Assembly: GCF_001678945.1 (NCBI RefSeq)
Contig: NZ_CP015124.1
Location: forward strand, 1,960,001 to 2,024,000
Source: Phaeobacter gallaeciensis
GTDB taxonomy: Bacteria > Pseudomonadota > Alphaproteobacteria > Rhodobacterales > Rhodobacteraceae
DNA: 64,000 nucleotides
Direction: 5' to 3'
Positions within the stretch are counted from its first letter, which is position 1. Each line of letters opens with the position of its first letter. Below the pieces are notes generated by a model. The model was not told the origin of the DNA. It saw only the letters and a program-made list of their open reading frames with translations, and made no database searches. Both the position numbers and the translations under genes were made by a program. Shown here one piece after another: positions 35,343 through 45,036 of the stretch.

Positions 35343-36668
35343 TCAGACAGCAGTGTCCCCTCCGGGTCTTTGATCTGGGGCAAAGCCGCCTTGTCCCCAT
35401 CCGAAGATGTCGAGCCCGCTGCTGCGCCCGCGCAGATGCACCGGTGGCAGGGCAATCCAGCCGTCGCGCGCGGGCTTTGCTCCGGCGGCGTCAAACAGGG
35501 CGGCAGAGGCTATGATCCGGGCATCTGCCTGCCGTGTGAGCTGCTCCAGCCGCGCCGCGATATTCACTGTATCGCCAAAGACGCTGTATTCCAAACGCTC
35601 GGCATTGCCGACCACCCCGGAAAAGACCTCGCCCCAGTGCAGGCCGATCCCCGCCTCGACAGGCCCTTCCCCCGCCTCCAGACGCAAGGCCGTCCAGCGC
35701 TGCAGTTCTTCATCCAGCGCCCCGGCGCAATCGAGCGCTCGCTGCGCCCCTTCCTCACCTTCGAACAGGATCATCGCGGCATCGCCGATGTATTTGTCGA
35801 TCAAGCCGTTGCTGCACGCCGCAGCCCGCTGCACCCGGCGGCGGAATTCGGTGATATAGGCGCTGACCTCCTGCGGATCGCGCCCCTCGGACCAGCTGGT
35901 GAACCTGCGGATGTCGATGAACAGGACCGCCATTTGCTGCCGCTGCCCCTGTCGTAACTCCTCCAGCCCGCCGCCCGCGAGGCGACCGGCCAACTGGGCG
36001 GGCAGGTAGCGGGTCAGATTGGTGCGCGCCTGCGCCTCGGTGATCGAGCGGTGCAAAAGCCCACGCATCCGGTAGGCGGCCACGACAAGAACAATGCCGG
36101 CCAAGGCAATCATGGAAATGCGGATGATATTAGGGGGCAAGGACAATAGGAACAGTGCCCGCTCCGCTGCCTGCACCGGCACCTGTTCGGGCTGCCAGAA
36201 GACCATCAGGGACAGGCCCGTCACGATCAGAAGCACCGTATAAGCTTGCAGATACGGATTGAACCGGAGAACCGCAAAGGCCAGCACCCCCGGTACCAGC
36301 CAGATCGGTGGCAGCAGGAAGGTCACGCCCCCCGGCAGGGATGTATTCTCAAGCCCCACCCAGGCATTCACCAGAAGGAAGGCGCAGTCCAAGGTCACGC
36401 CGGTCCAGATCATCCAGCCGCGAAACATCCCCCGGCGCGCGCGCCATAGGGTGAACAGTCCCAGCAGCAGGTAGGAAAACATGGTTGCCAGTGCAAAGAG
36501 CCATTGCCGACGCAGGTAGCTTTCCACCGTTTCAACATTGTCCCAGACGGTGAGAAAGAAGATCAGCAACAGCCCCAGCGACACCCCGATCCGCAGAACT
36601 GAGACGACGCGCTCGGCCTCCACCTCAGCCTGTCGCCACAACTCCCGGTCCGCTGCGCTGCCCCTCAT
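35343..36668 (-). CDS. Membrane adenylate/guanylate cyclase (class III)
   Basis: A 441-residue protein with about six N-terminal transmembrane helices (residues 22-235) and a C-terminal class III cyclase domain. The metal-binding aspartates are in VLFIDIRRFTSW and KYIGDAAMILFEG. The ribose/transition-state part is EYSVFGDTVNIAARLE. It makes cAMP or cGMP; the substrate-selecting residues do not allow a firm choice. Its start overlaps the rmuC stop as ATGA, tying it to the mutL-rmuC chain, an unexpected partner for repair genes. Confidence 0.88.
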   Translation of the reverse strand: MRGSAADRELWRQAEVEAERVVSVLRIGVSLGLLLIFFLTVWDNVETVESYLRRQWLFALATMFSYLLLGLFTLWRARRGMFRGWMIWTGVTLDCAFLLVNAWVGLENTSLPGGVTFLLPPIWLVPGVLAFAVLRFNPYLQAYTVLLIVTGLSLMVFWQPEQVPVQAAERALFLLSLPPNIIRISMIALAGIVLVVAAYRMRGLLHRSITEAQARTNLTRYLPAQLAGRLAGGGLEELRQGQRQQMAVLFIDIRRFTSWSEGRDPQEVSAYITEFRRRVQRAAACSNGLIDKYIGDAAMILFEGEEGAQRALDCAGALDEELQRWTALRLEAGEGPVEAGIGLHWGEVFSGVVGNAERLEYSVFGDTVNIAARLEQLTRQADARIIASAALFDAAGAKPARDGWIALPPVHLRGRSSGLDIFGWGQGGFAPDQRPGGDTAV

Positions 36669-37885
36669 CTCTCTGGATGCTCCAGCGGGACCACGGTCCC
36701 GGTTGGATCCGCCCCCTGGTCGATCTCTTCAAAGTCGAAGTTGTCGAGTCGCTGCGCCCGGCGCCCGGCCTTATCAGCGCTGATCTTGATCTCGGCGACG
36801 TCCTTGGCCGCTTGCGCAAAATGCCGATCCAGATTGACGACGCGCTCTCCCAGCCGTTCCACATCGCGGTGCAAGAGGCCCAGCTCACTGCGGATGGCCC
36901 CCGCCTGTTCGCGCATGCGAGCGTCCTTTAGGATCGCGCGCATGGTGTTCAGCGTCGCCATGCAGGTGGTGGGCGAGACGATCCAGACCTTCGCCGCAAA
37001 CCCTTCGCGCACCACGCCGGTGAAATTGGCGTGCAGCTCGGCATAGACCGCTTCGGAAGGCAGGAACAGGATCGCACCATCGGCGGTTTCGCCCTCAATG
37101 ATGTACTTCTCGGATATCGCCCGGATATGCGCCCGCAAGGCCGTTTTCATCTGCCGCGCCGCATAGGCCAGCTCGTCCTGGGTTTCGGCCCGGCGCAGCG
37201 CCTCATAGGGTTCGAGCGGGAATTTGCTGTCGATCACGATCGGCCCCGGCGGATTCGGCAGATGCACCAGACAATCGGCACGCTTGCCGTTGCTGAGCGT
37301 CGCCTGCAGCGTATAGGCATCCGCAGGCAGTGCCTTTGAGACGATGTCGTTCAGCTGGATCTCACCAAAGGCGCCCCGGGTCTGCTTGTTCGACAGGATA
37401 TCCTGAAGGCTCAGCACATCGCCCGACAGTTTGGTGATATTGTCCTGCGCCTTGTCGATGGTCGCCAGCCGCTCCTGCAACTGCGTCAGAGAGGTCACCG
37501 TGCGTTTGGCGCTGCCGTGCAGGCTTTCCTGCATGCGTTCCTGCATCTCGGCCATGGCGCGGGCCTGACGCAGGGCATTGTCGGCCAGCCTATCGTTCAT
37601 ATGCTGCTGCACATCCGTCAGCCGTGCCTCCACCGTCTGCACCATCTGCACCTGCGCGTTGGCCTGCATATCCGACACATGCTGCAAACCGCCGCGCAGC
37701 TGCTGCACGGACTGTCCCAGATACTCCATCTGCTGCGCAATCGGCGCCACCGCCGAGGCCGCGCGGGCCGAGGCGCGCATGGAGAGGAACAGCAACAGGA
37801 TCAGCAGCGCCGCAAAGCCGCCCGCCATCAGGGCCAGCGGCCCGACCTGATCCATGGCTGCCAAGGCCTCCTCCACGCTGTCCAT
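36665..37885 (-). CDS. rmuC: RmuC, DNA recombination protein
   Basis: A 406-residue protein of the RmuC family, thought to limit inversion recombination between short inverted repeats. A single N-terminal transmembrane helix (about residues 12-32) and a long coiled coil (about 40-145) precede the nuclease-like core with VIDSKFPLEPYEAL and GAILFLPSEAVYAELH. The start overlaps the mutL stop by one base (TGATG) and the stop overlaps the cyclase start, so the three genes are translationally linked. The frame extends upstream inside mutL, but that is not used. Confidence 0.92.
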   Translation of the reverse strand: MDSVEEALAAMDQVGPLALMAGGFAALLILLLFLSMRASARAASAVAPIAQQMEYLGQSVQQLRGGLQHVSDMQANAQVQMVQTVEARLTDVQQHMNDRLADNALRQARAMAEMQERMQESLHGSAKRTVTSLTQLQERLATIDKAQDNITKLSGDVLSLQDILSNKQTRGAFGEIQLNDIVSKALPADAYTLQATLSNGKRADCLVHLPNPPGPIVIDSKFPLEPYEALRRAETQDELAYAARQMKTALRAHIRAISEKYIIEGETADGAILFLPSEAVYAELHANFTGVVREGFAAKVWIVSPTTCMATLNTMRAILKDARMREQAGAIRSELGLLHRDVERLGERVVNLDRHFAQAAKDVAEIKISADKAGRRAQRLDNFDFEEIDQGADPTGTVVPLEHPER

Positions 37886-39804
37886 CACGTGCGTCCGAAC
37901 AGACGTTCGATATCGGCCAGTTTCAGCTCCACATAGGTGGGGCGGCCATGGTTGCACTGGCCGGAATGGGGCGTTGCCTCCATTTCTCGCAGCAGGGCAT
38001 TCATCTCTTCGCCGCGCATCCGCCGCCCGGATCGGATCGAACCATGGCAGGCCACCCGGCTCAGGATCGCCTCCAGCCTTGCCTGAACCAGCTGGCTTTC
38101 GCCCTGATCGTCCAGCTCGTCCAGGATGTCCTTCACCATGGCCTCGGCGTTGACCTCTCCGAGGATTGCAGGGGTTTCCCGCACCGCCACGGCGTTGCCA
38201 CCAAAGGCCTCGATGCCAAGACCGAATTTACCCAGCTCATCCGCCACCGCCAGCAAGCGGGCGCAGTCATTGTCGGAGAGTTCGACGATTTCCGGGATCA
38301 GCAGCGCCTGCGCCGCGACACCGTTTTCACCCATCTGACGCTTCAGCTTTTCATAGACCAGCCGCTCGTGCGCGGCGTGCTGATCGACGATCACCATGCC
38401 ATCGGAAGTCTGGGCGATGATGTAGTTTTCATGCACCTGGCCGCGCGCTGCGCCCAATGGCAGGGCCTCGGCCTGCGCCTCCTGCATGCCCGGTTCTGCG
38501 GGCTGCACGGGCTCTTCGATGGTCTGCCCGCTGAAGGCGCTGCGCATCTCGGCAAAGCCTTGGCTCTGCGGCGGCGGAGAGGGCTGATAGGGCGGCACCG
38601 GCACGTAATCCGGTCGCTGCGCGCTATAGGCGGCCGTGCGGGCGCCCATCGACGGGCGGTCCATCTGGTAGACATATGGCGCCGACTGCGGGGTGGCCTG
38701 TTCGGGGCGCATGGCGCCCAGCGTCGCCCCGGCCACGGTGGTGGAGGCGCGATGCCCAGCCTCGGCCAGTGCGTGCCGCAGAGCCGAGACGATCAGCCCT
38801 CGGGCAAGCCCGGGATCGCGGAAGCGGACCTCAGATTTGGCGGGATGCACGTTCACATCGACCAGGGTCGGATCGCAATCGATGAACAGCGCCGCCACCG
38901 GATGGCGGTCCCGGCTGAGGAAATCGAAATAGGCCGCACGCAGGGCGCCGGTCAGCATCTTGTCCTTCACCGGACGCGTGTTCACAAAGAGGAACTGCGC
39001 CACCGCCGCGCCGCGGGAATAAGTCGGCAGCGCCGCGTAGCCATAAAGCCGCAAACCTTCGCGGGTGGCGTCGATCTTCAGCGCGTTTTCGGCAAACTCC
39101 CGCCCCAGCACCGAGCCAAGCCGCCCGTGCAGCGCATCGAACAGATCGCCAGACAGGGGATCGGCGCGGAAGGTGACGCGCCCCTCGCCGCCGCCGGATA
39201 CATCCCGCAGGGTGAAGCCAACAGAGGGTTCGGCCATGGCGAGGCGCTTGATCACATCGCCGATCGCCTGCGCCTCGGCCCGGTCTGTGCGCATGAATTT
39301 CAGCCGCGCCGGGGTGGCGTAGAACAGATCGCGCAGCTCGACCACTGTACCCGCGCGCAGGGCGGCGGGTTTCACCGGCTCCATGCCGCCGCCTGCAACG
39401 CGGATCTGCGCCGCATCATTGCCTGCGGCGCGGCTGGTGATGGTTAGGCGTCCCACGGCGCCCAGGCTGGGCAGCGCCTCGCCCCGGAAGCCGAAGGTAT
39501 GGATGTTGAGCAGGTCCGATCCGTCGATCTTCGAGGTCGCGTGACGCGACAGGGCCAGCGGCAGATCCTCGGGCGTCATGCCGCAGCCATCATCGGTGAC
39601 CCGGATCAGGGTCTTGCCGCCATCGGCAATCTCCACCGTGATCCGCGTGGCGCCTGCGTCGATGGCGTTCTCCACCAATTCCTTCACGGCCGAAGCGGGG
39701 CGTTCAATCACCTCACCCGCCGCGATCCGGTTGATGGCGCTGTCCTCCAGCTGCCGGATAACGGGGCGGGAATTGTCGCGGATTTGGGGGTCTGGGCTGC
39801 TCAT
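37885..39804 (-). CDS. mutL: MutL, DNA mismatch repair protein with endonuclease motif
   Basis: A 639-residue mismatch repair ATPase. The N-terminal GHKL motifs are [21 protein letters not shown] and [10 protein letters not shown] variable proline-rich linker spans about 350-430. The C-terminal domain carries [12 protein letters not shown] from residue 474, the metal-dependent nicking motif found in organisms without MutH. This indicates strand nicking by MutL itself. I chose the ATG at 39804; the open frame runs further upstream without support. It follows the metal-transporter genes on the same strand by 65 bases. Confidence 0.96.
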   Translation of the reverse strand: MSSPDPQIRDNSRPVIRQLEDSAINRIAAGEVIERPASAVKELVENAIDAGATRITVEIADGGKTLIRVTDDGCGMTPEDLPLALSRHATSKIDGSDLLNIHTFGFRGEALPSLGAVGRLTITSRAAGNDAAQIRVAGGGMEPVKPAALRAGTVVELRDLFYATPARLKFMRTDRAEAQAIGDVIKRLAMAEPSVGFTLRDVSGGGEGRVTFRADPLSGDLFDALHGRLGSVLGREFAENALKIDATREGLRLYGYAALPTYSRGAAVAQFLFVNTRPVKDKMLTGALRAAYFDFLSRDRHPVAALFIDCDPTLVDVNVHPAKSEVRFRDPGLARGLIVSALRHALAEAGHRASTTVAGATLGAMRPEQATPQSAPYVYQMDRPSMGARTAAYSAQRPDYVPVPPYQPSPPPQSQGFAEMRSAFSGQTIEEPVQPAEPGMQEAQAEALPLGAARGQVHENYIIAQTSDGMVIVDQHAAHERLVYEKLKRQMGENGVAAQALLIPEIVELSDNDCARLLAVADELGKFGLGIEAFGGNAVAVRETPAILGEVNAEAMVKDILDELDDQGESQLVQARLEAILSRVACHGSIRSGRRMRGEEMNALLREMEATPHSGQCNHGRPTYVELKLADIERLFGRT

Positions 39805-39869
39805 ACCGCAAAATTTAGCATGGAGCCCTTCGATTCTGCCACCCGCAAAGCGCGCGAGGCAGCGGCGGA

Positions 39870-40799
39870 TTACCCTCCGGCAGGCGCCCCCGCGCGACGG
39901 CGACAAGGGCCGAACCGGGCCGTCACCGCCAGGATCATGCCCGAGACGGCAGCGATCATGCCCGCCGCGCTGACCGCATCCGTACCGCCCAGCCACAGCG
40001 GCCCATAGCCCGCCAGAACATAGCCAAGCACCGCCGACAGCACCGCAAAAACGACGCTCCAGCCGATCTGCGCCTCCAGCCGGTTGGTCATCATCCGTGC
40101 CGCGGCGGGCGGGCAGATAAACATGGCGATGACGATGATCGACCCCACCGCATCAAAGGCCGCGACCGCCGCCACTGCAGCAGTGATCACCAGCGCCAGC
40201 CCCAGCAGATTGGTACGGATCCCCAGTGTACGGGCAAACCCTTCATCGAAGGTCGAGATTTTCAACGCCCGCCAGAACAGCGCGATGAAGGCCACCACGC
40301 CCAGCAGTGTCAGCCCCATGCGGGGCAGCTCCGGCGGCAGATAGCGCAGCGCCTCGGCATCCCAGAGAGAGGACCAGCCGGTAGCATCCAGCCAGATCAG
40401 ACTTTCGAGGTTGCCATAAAGCGCATGTTCCACGTCCAGATGCACGGTGGAGGTATCGGTCTGTTCCAGCAGCAGCACACCGGCGGCAAACATGGTGGTA
40501 AAGATCACCCCCATGGCCGCGCCCGGCTCAATCCGGCCCAGACGGCGCACCGCCTCGATCAGGATGACGGCGGTGACGGCTGCACCCGCCGCGCCCAGCA
40601 GCATCGGCCCGGCCGCAATCGCTCCGGTCAGCAGGAAGGCCACCACGATGCCCGGCAACACCACATGGCTGATGGCATCCCCGATCAGGGCCTGTCGGCG
40701 CAGCAGCAGGAAATTGCCCGGCAGCGCGCAGGCCACGGCGGCAAATGTACCGATCAGCAGCGGCGTCAGCGAAAGGGGAACGAATTCAGAGCCCATCAT
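39870..40799 (-). CDS. Manganese/zinc/iron ABC transporter permease, second subunit (SitD/MntB type)
   Basis: A 309-residue ABC-3 family permease with eight or nine transmembrane helices. Family segments visible are [20 protein letters not shown] and [11 protein letters not shown]. It pairs with the other permease of the cluster to form a heterodimeric channel. Its start overlaps the upstream permease stop as ATGA. The cluster order is binding protein, ATPase, long permease, short permease. Confidence 0.92.
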   Translation of the reverse strand: MMGSEFVPLSLTPLLIGTFAAVACALPGNFLLLRRQALIGDAISHVVLPGIVVAFLLTGAIAAGPMLLGAAGAAVTAVILIEAVRRLGRIEPGAAMGVIFTTMFAAGVLLLEQTDTSTVHLDVEHALYGNLESLIWLDATGWSSLWDAEALRYLPPELPRMGLTLLGVVAFIALFWRALKISTFDEGFARTLGIRTNLLGLALVITAAVAAVAAFDAVGSIIVIAMFICPPAAARMMTNRLEAQIGWSVVFAVLSAVLGYVLAGYGPLWLGGTDAVSAAGMIAAVSGMILAVTARFGPCRRRAGAPAGG

Positions 40800-42004
40800 C
40801 CTGCGGGAACCTCCTGCGGGCCGCCGATGCGGCGGTCGATTTCGCTGATCTGATCGCGGGTCAGCACGGTCTCGATCTCGCGCAGCCCGTCATAGAGCGC
40901 AGCGGCGGCCTCATGCGCCAGATCGCTGCGCACCAGTTCCCAGCGTTTTTCGTCGCGCAAGGCCTTGGCGGCGCGGGCGCGTCCCTTGTCGGTGGCCACT
41001 CCGTCGGCGCGCACCAATCCAGCGCGGCGCAACAGCCGCAGGGTCAGCGGTTCGTAGATCGGTTGCCCCTGCGCCAGCGCCAGCAATCCCTGCCGCAGAT
41101 GCACCCGGCGCTGGAACCGCTGGTGGCGCAGCACCGCCGCCAACACGCCGCGCCCGGGGGCGAAAAGCAGAGACAGGGCAAAGAGCACAAAACTGACCAG
41201 CACGATGATCGGCCCGGTCGGCAGGTTGGGCGCCGAGGCGGAAATCGCTGCGCCGACATAGGCAGAGGCACCGCCTGCCAGCCCCGCATAGACCACGACA
41301 CGATCCGAACGCTCAGTCCAGAAACGGGCGGTGACGGCGGGGATGATCAGCAGGGCGACGATCAGGATCAGGCCGACGATCTTTAGCCCCACCACGGTCA
41401 CCGCCATGACCAGTCCCATCATCAAAAGGTCGATGCGGTGCACCGGCAGGCCGCGCGCAGCGGCATATTCGGGGTCAAAGGCCACCATCATCATCGGTCG
41501 CCGCGTCAGGAGGATCACCAGCAGGGCCGCTGCACTGCCTGCGGCGATGATCATCGCATCGCTGAACAGCATGCCGGCGGTCGATCCCAGAAGGAAGCCC
41601 TCAAGCCCCGCCTGCCGTCCCACGCCCAGCGTCTGGATCACCGTCAACAGCACGATCCCCAACCCGAAGAATACAGACAGGACTGCGCCGATGGCAGCAT
41701 CCTCGGCCAGACGGGTGTTGCGGGTCAGCCAGTTCATGCACCAGAGGCCCAGCGCCGCCGACAGGGCAGACCCGAGCAGCAGCCCGGCCAGGTTGCGCCC
41801 GTCACCGCCCAGGAACACCATCACCAAAAAGGCAATGGCAACACCGGGCAGGGTTGCATGGCTGACCGCATCGCTGACCAGCGCCCGTTTGCGCAGGAAC
41901 AGGAAGGTGCCAGTGATACCCGCTGCGCCGCCCAAAAGGGCCGCCCCAAGGGAGACCAGCGTGGCGTTATAGCCCAATTGCAGGAAAAGCGCGTCCATCA
42001 ACAT
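40796..42004 (-). CDS. Manganese/zinc/iron ABC transporter permease with C-terminal winged-helix-like extension (SitC type)
   Basis: A 402-residue protein. The first 285 residues or so are an ABC-3 permease (FLRKRALVSDAVSHATLPG, YAAARGLPVHRIDLL). About 115 extra soluble residues follow, with a helix-turn-helix-like stretch (LTLRLLRRAGLVRADGVATD) that resembles the DNA-binding part of DtxR/MntR-type regulators. Such tails occur in some SitC/TroC homologues. The tail may sense metal on the cytoplasmic side or simply dock to the ATPase. I chose the start near 42004, next to the ATPase stop; an ATG at 41998 is equally possible. Confidence 0.88.
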   Translation of the reverse strand: MLMDALFLQLGYNATLVSLGAALLGGAAGITGTFLFLRKRALVSDAVSHATLPGVAIAFLVMVFLGGDGRNLAGLLLGSALSAALGLWCMNWLTRNTRLAEDAAIGAVLSVFFGLGIVLLTVIQTLGVGRQAGLEGFLLGSTAGMLFSDAMIIAAGSAAALLVILLTRRPMMMVAFDPEYAAARGLPVHRIDLLMMGLVMAVTVVGLKIVGLILIVALLIIPAVTARFWTERSDRVVVYAGLAGGASAYVGAAISASAPNLPTGPIIVLVSFVLFALSLLFAPGRGVLAAVLRHQRFQRRVHLRQGLLALAQGQPIYEPLTLRLLRRAGLVRADGVATDKGRARAAKALRDEKRWELVRSDLAHEAAAALYDGLREIETVLTRDQISEIDRRIGGPQEVPAG

Positions 42005-42008
42005 GGGA

Positions 42009-42827
42009 TCAGACCTTTGCCGCCGCCAGCTGATCGATCTGCGCCGTCGCGAGGCGCCCGCCATAGGCGGCCTGCAGGGTTTCCGCGGTAAAGGCCTCGG
42101 CGACCGGACCTTCGGCGACCTTACGCGTATTGATCAGGAAGACATTGTCGAAATATTCCGCGACGGTGGCCAGATCGTGGTGCACCACCACAACCGTCTT
42201 ACCTGCCGCGCGCAGGGATTTCAGGACGGTGATGATGGCCTTTTCTGTCGCCGCATCGACCCCGGCAAAGGGTTCATCCAGCAGGTACAGGTCCGCATCC
42301 TGCGCCAGTGCGCGGGCCAGGAACACCCGCTGCTGCTGGCCGCCCGAAAGCTGGCCGATCTGGCGGTCGGCGAAATCGCCCATGCCGACCCGATCCAGAC
42401 AATCGCGCGCCACGGTCCGGTGATGACCCCGGATCCGGCCCAAGAGGCCAAGTTCACGATAGAGCCCCATCATCACTACGTCGATAACACGGGTCGGGAA
42501 GTCCCAGTCGATGCTGGCGCGCTGCGGCACATAGGCGATGCGGGCGCGCATTGCCTCCAATGGGCGGCCAAAGACCTGCACCCGGCCGGACACCGGCGGC
42601 ACGATCCCAAGTGCGGATTTCAAAAGGGTCGATTTACCCGCCCCGTTGGGTCCGATGATGGCCGTCATCTTGCCCGGCTCGACCGTCATGTCGACACTGA
42701 AGACAGCGGGTTTCTCTCCGTAGGTAACGGTGAGGCCGCGAATGGCCAGCGGGCTGTTTTCCGGGGAAGTCGATGCGATGTCCCCTCCGGCGTCGCGCAC
42801 AAGTTCAACCGTCTGTGTCATGATCAA
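42009..42827 (-). CDS. Manganese/zinc/iron ABC transporter ATPase (SitB/MntA type)
   Basis: A 272-residue ATPase with Walker A GPNGAGKST, signature LSGGQQQRV, Walker B LYLLDEPFAGVD and the switch histidine in VVVVHHDL. YVPQRASIDWDFP is typical of metal-transporter ATPases. The start overlaps the binding-protein stop by four bases (ATGA); an ATG two codons in is an alternative. It energises import through the two downstream permeases. Confidence 0.94.
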   Translation of the reverse strand: MIMTQTVELVRDAGGDIASTSPENSPLAIRGLTVTYGEKPAVFSVDMTVEPGKMTAIIGPNGAGKSTLLKSALGIVPPVSGRVQVFGRPLEAMRARIAYVPQRASIDWDFPTRVIDVVMMGLYRELGLLGRIRGHHRTVARDCLDRVGMGDFADRQIGQLSGGQQQRVFLARALAQDADLYLLDEPFAGVDAATEKAIITVLKSLRAAGKTVVVVHHDLATVAEYFDNVFLINTRKVAEGPVAEAFTAETLQAAYGGRLATAQIDQLAAAKV

Positions 42828-43801
42828 AGCCCCGCCGACAGTTTGCCGTCCATGCCGCGCTCTGGCACATCTGCGCCCAGCGCCCCGGCGATGGTGGTCA
42901 CGTTGTGGTCCAGCATACCCAGATAGGTGCCCTCATAGCTGCCATCGGCGCCCATCGCGTCCGAGAACAGCTCGCCCCCGATCTGCACCTCGTGGCCCTG
43001 CGCCGCCGCACCTTCGATCAGGGCGCGCATGGAACGGTCCGACACCGAACTTTCGACAAAGACCGCCGAGATTTTGCGCTCAACCAGCAGATCGACCAGT
43101 TCACCGATCCGATTCAGACCCGCTTCGGATTGGGTCGAGATGCCTTGAATGCCCAGCACCTCGAAGCCGAAATCGCGGCCAAAATAGCCAAAGGCATCAT
43201 GTGCGGTGACCAGCACCCGGTTGTTTTCCGGCACGGTTTCCAGCGTTTTGCTCGCGTAGGCGATCAACCGGTCCAGATCCGCCAGATGTGCCTGAGCATT
43301 GGCCACAAAGGTTTGGGCCTCGGCCGGGCGGGCTTCGCTCAGCACCGCGGCGATATCCATCACCACCCGTTTCCACAGGTTCGGCGTCATCCAGACATGC
43401 GGATCGAACTTGTTCTCGTAATCGTCATGGGCCCGCAAGAGATCCTTTGGCAGACCTTCGGCCACCGCGACCACAGTCCGCTTGCGGGACAGATCGTGCA
43501 GGAAGCTTTCCATCTGCGCCTCAAGGTAGAGACCGTGATACAGCACCAGATCCGCCCGGGTCATCGCCACGATATCCGACCGCGTCTGCCGGTAGGCGTG
43601 GGGATCGACCCCCGGCCCCATCAGGGCGCGCACCTCAACCGCATCACCGCCGACCTGGCGCGCGGCATCCGCGATCATGCCCGTGGTGGCTACGATTTTC
43701 AGCGGTGCCTCGGCCACGGCGCGACCCGCCGCAAAGGCCAGTGTCAGCGGCAGTACCAGCAATAGCGCAAGCCGCATCAGGCCATTGAGCGAAACTCTCA
43801 T
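42824..43801 (-). CDS. Periplasmic metal-binding protein of a Mn/Zn ABC importer (SitA/MntC type)
   Basis: A 325-residue cluster A-I binding protein. The signal peptide is residues 1-31 (ending RAVAEA). Metal ligands expected for the family are His in VDPHAYRQT, His in FDPHVWMTP, Glu in FVESSVSD and an Asp near the C-terminus. The absence of a long His-rich loop argues for manganese or iron rather than zinc. The operon promoter carries two palindromes of the Fur/Mur kind, which also fits manganese. It is the first gene of a long minus-strand train continuing into mutL. Confidence 0.92.
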   Translation of the reverse strand: MRVSLNGLMRLALLLVLPLTLAFAAGRAVAEAPLKIVATTGMIADAARQVGGDAVEVRALMGPGVDPHAYRQTRSDIVAMTRADLVLYHGLYLEAQMESFLHDLSRKRTVVAVAEGLPKDLLRAHDDYENKFDPHVWMTPNLWKRVVMDIAAVLSEARPAEAQTFVANAQAHLADLDRLIAYASKTLETVPENNRVLVTAHDAFGYFGRDFGFEVLGIQGISTQSEAGLNRIGELVDLLVERKISAVFVESSVSDRSMRALIEGAAAQGHEVQIGGELFSDAMGADGSYEGTYLGMLDHNVTTIAGALGADVPERGMDGKLSAGL

Positions 43802-43844
43802 CCTCGTTCTCCTTCATGCCGGTTTTCAGGCCGGTGTTGAAGGC

Positions 43845-43873
43845 AATATGAGAACGATTCTCAAAACTGTCAA
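43845..43873 (-). promoter_or_regulatory. Promoter of the metal-transporter operon
   Basis: The minus strand carries TTGACA (43873-43868), a 17-base spacer and CATATT (43850-43845), about 45 bases before the binding-protein ATG. One of the palindromes fills the spacer, so a bound repressor would block polymerase. Confidence 0.7.
43849..43863. promoter_or_regulatory. Fur/Mur-type operator 1
   Basis: TGAGAA-CGA-TTCTCA, a perfect 15-bp dyad located between the -35 and -10 of the metal-transporter promoter. It resembles the dyads bound by Fur-family manganese or iron regulators (Mur/Fur) in alphaproteobacteria. The regulator assignment is inference. Confidence 0.68.
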
Positions 43874-43879
43874 TGTAAA

Positions 43880-43894
43880 TGCGAATTATTCTCA
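43880..43894. promoter_or_regulatory. Fur/Mur-type operator 2
   Basis: TGCGAA-TTA-TTCTCA, a 15-bp dyad with one mismatch between its arms. It starts 31 bp from operator 1, close to three helical turns, so both would lie on the same face. It sits just upstream of the -35 of the transporter promoter and could also affect the divergent deoC side. Confidence 0.6.
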
Positions 43895-44011
43895 ACAAAG
43901 GAAGCCGGTTTTTCCAAATGGTCAATTTACTGCACAGAAAGCAGGCGGCTTGCTTGCCAAGATGCCGCACCCGTGCGACTTTCGCGCAGAACTTTGGTGA
44001 GGATCCCCGCA

Positions 44012-45025
44012 ATGGAAAGCCACATCTCCGCGCAAAGCACTCGGGCCAATGCCGCGGGCGACGCGCAGCTGCCGCAGGTCGGTGAGCCGCGCAATCCCGG
44101 CATGGAGCTGGATCTGGACTGGGCGCTTGGCCTGCAGGCCAATACTTCGGCGATTGAGCGGCGTTGTGCGACGCTGCCCGGACGCCGTAGCGTCAAGAAA
44201 GAGTATCAGGCCGCCTGGCTGCTGAAGGCCATCACCTGCATCGACCTGACCACGCTTTCCGGCGATGATACCGCGGGGCGGGTGCGCCGCCTGTGCGCCA
44301 AGGCGCGCCAGCCAGTGCGCGCGGACATTCTACAGGCGCTTGGCACCCCGGATATCACCACCGGCGCCGTTTGCGTCTACCACGACATGATCGCCCCGGC
44401 GGTTGCCGCGCTCAAGGGCACCAGCATTCCGGTCGCAGCGGTCTCCACCGGGTTTCCGGCTGGGCTGTCGCCCTTCCATCTGCGCGTTGCCGAGATTGAG
44501 GAAAGCGTCAAGGCGGGCGCCCATGAGATCGACATCGTGATCTCGCGCCGCCACGTTCTGAGTGGCAACTGGCAGGCGCTTTATGATGAGATGAAAGCCT
44601 TCCGCGCCGCTTGCGGCGATGCCCATGTGAAGGCGATCCTTGCCACCGGAGAGCTGGGATCCTTGCGCAACGTGGCGCGCGCCTCGATGATCTGCATGAT
44701 GGCGGGCGCCGATTTCATCAAGACCTCTACCGGCAAGGAAAGCGTCAATGCCACCCTGCCCGTCAGCCTTGTGATGATCCGCGCCATCCGCGACTATCAC
44801 GAACGCACCGGCTACCGCGTTGGCTATAAACCCGCTGGCGGTATTTCCAAGGCCAAGGATGCGCTGGTCTACCTATCGCTGATCAAGGAGGAGTTGGGCG
44901 ACCGCTGGCTGCAGCCCGACCTGTTCCGCTTTGGCGCCTCTTCCCTGCTGGGAGATATCGAACGCCAGCTCGAACACCATGTCACCGGCGCCTATTCCGC
45001 GGGCTACCGCCACGCGATGGGCTGA
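44012..45025 (+). CDS. deoC: DeoC, deoxyribose-phosphate aldolase
   Basis: A 337-residue aldolase splitting 2-deoxyribose-5-phosphate into glyceraldehyde-3-phosphate and acetaldehyde. The Schiff-base lysine lies in DFIKTSTGK, with VGYKPAGGI after it. The protein is longer than the 250-260 residue bacterial form and resembles the longer eukaryotic-like type, with an N-terminal extension of about 60 residues. The ATG at 44012 has GAGGA about nine bases upstream. It lies 11 bases before an aldehyde dehydrogenase gene, a sensible partner for removing acetaldehyde. Confidence 0.93.
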   Translation: MESHISAQSTRANAAGDAQLPQVGEPRNPGMELDLDWALGLQANTSAIERRCATLPGRRSVKKEYQAAWLLKAITCIDLTTLSGDDTAGRVRRLCAKARQPVRADILQALGTPDITTGAVCVYHDMIAPAVAALKGTSIPVAAVSTGFPAGLSPFHLRVAEIEESVKAGAHEIDIVISRRHVLSGNWQALYDEMKAFRAACGDAHVKAILATGELGSLRNVARASMICMMAGADFIKTSTGKESVNATLPVSLVMIRAIRDYHERTGYRVGYKPAGGISKAKDALVYLSLIKEELGDRWLQPDLFRFGASSLLGDIERQLEHHVTGAYSAGYRHAMG

Positions 45026-45036
45026 GGAGTGCTGAA

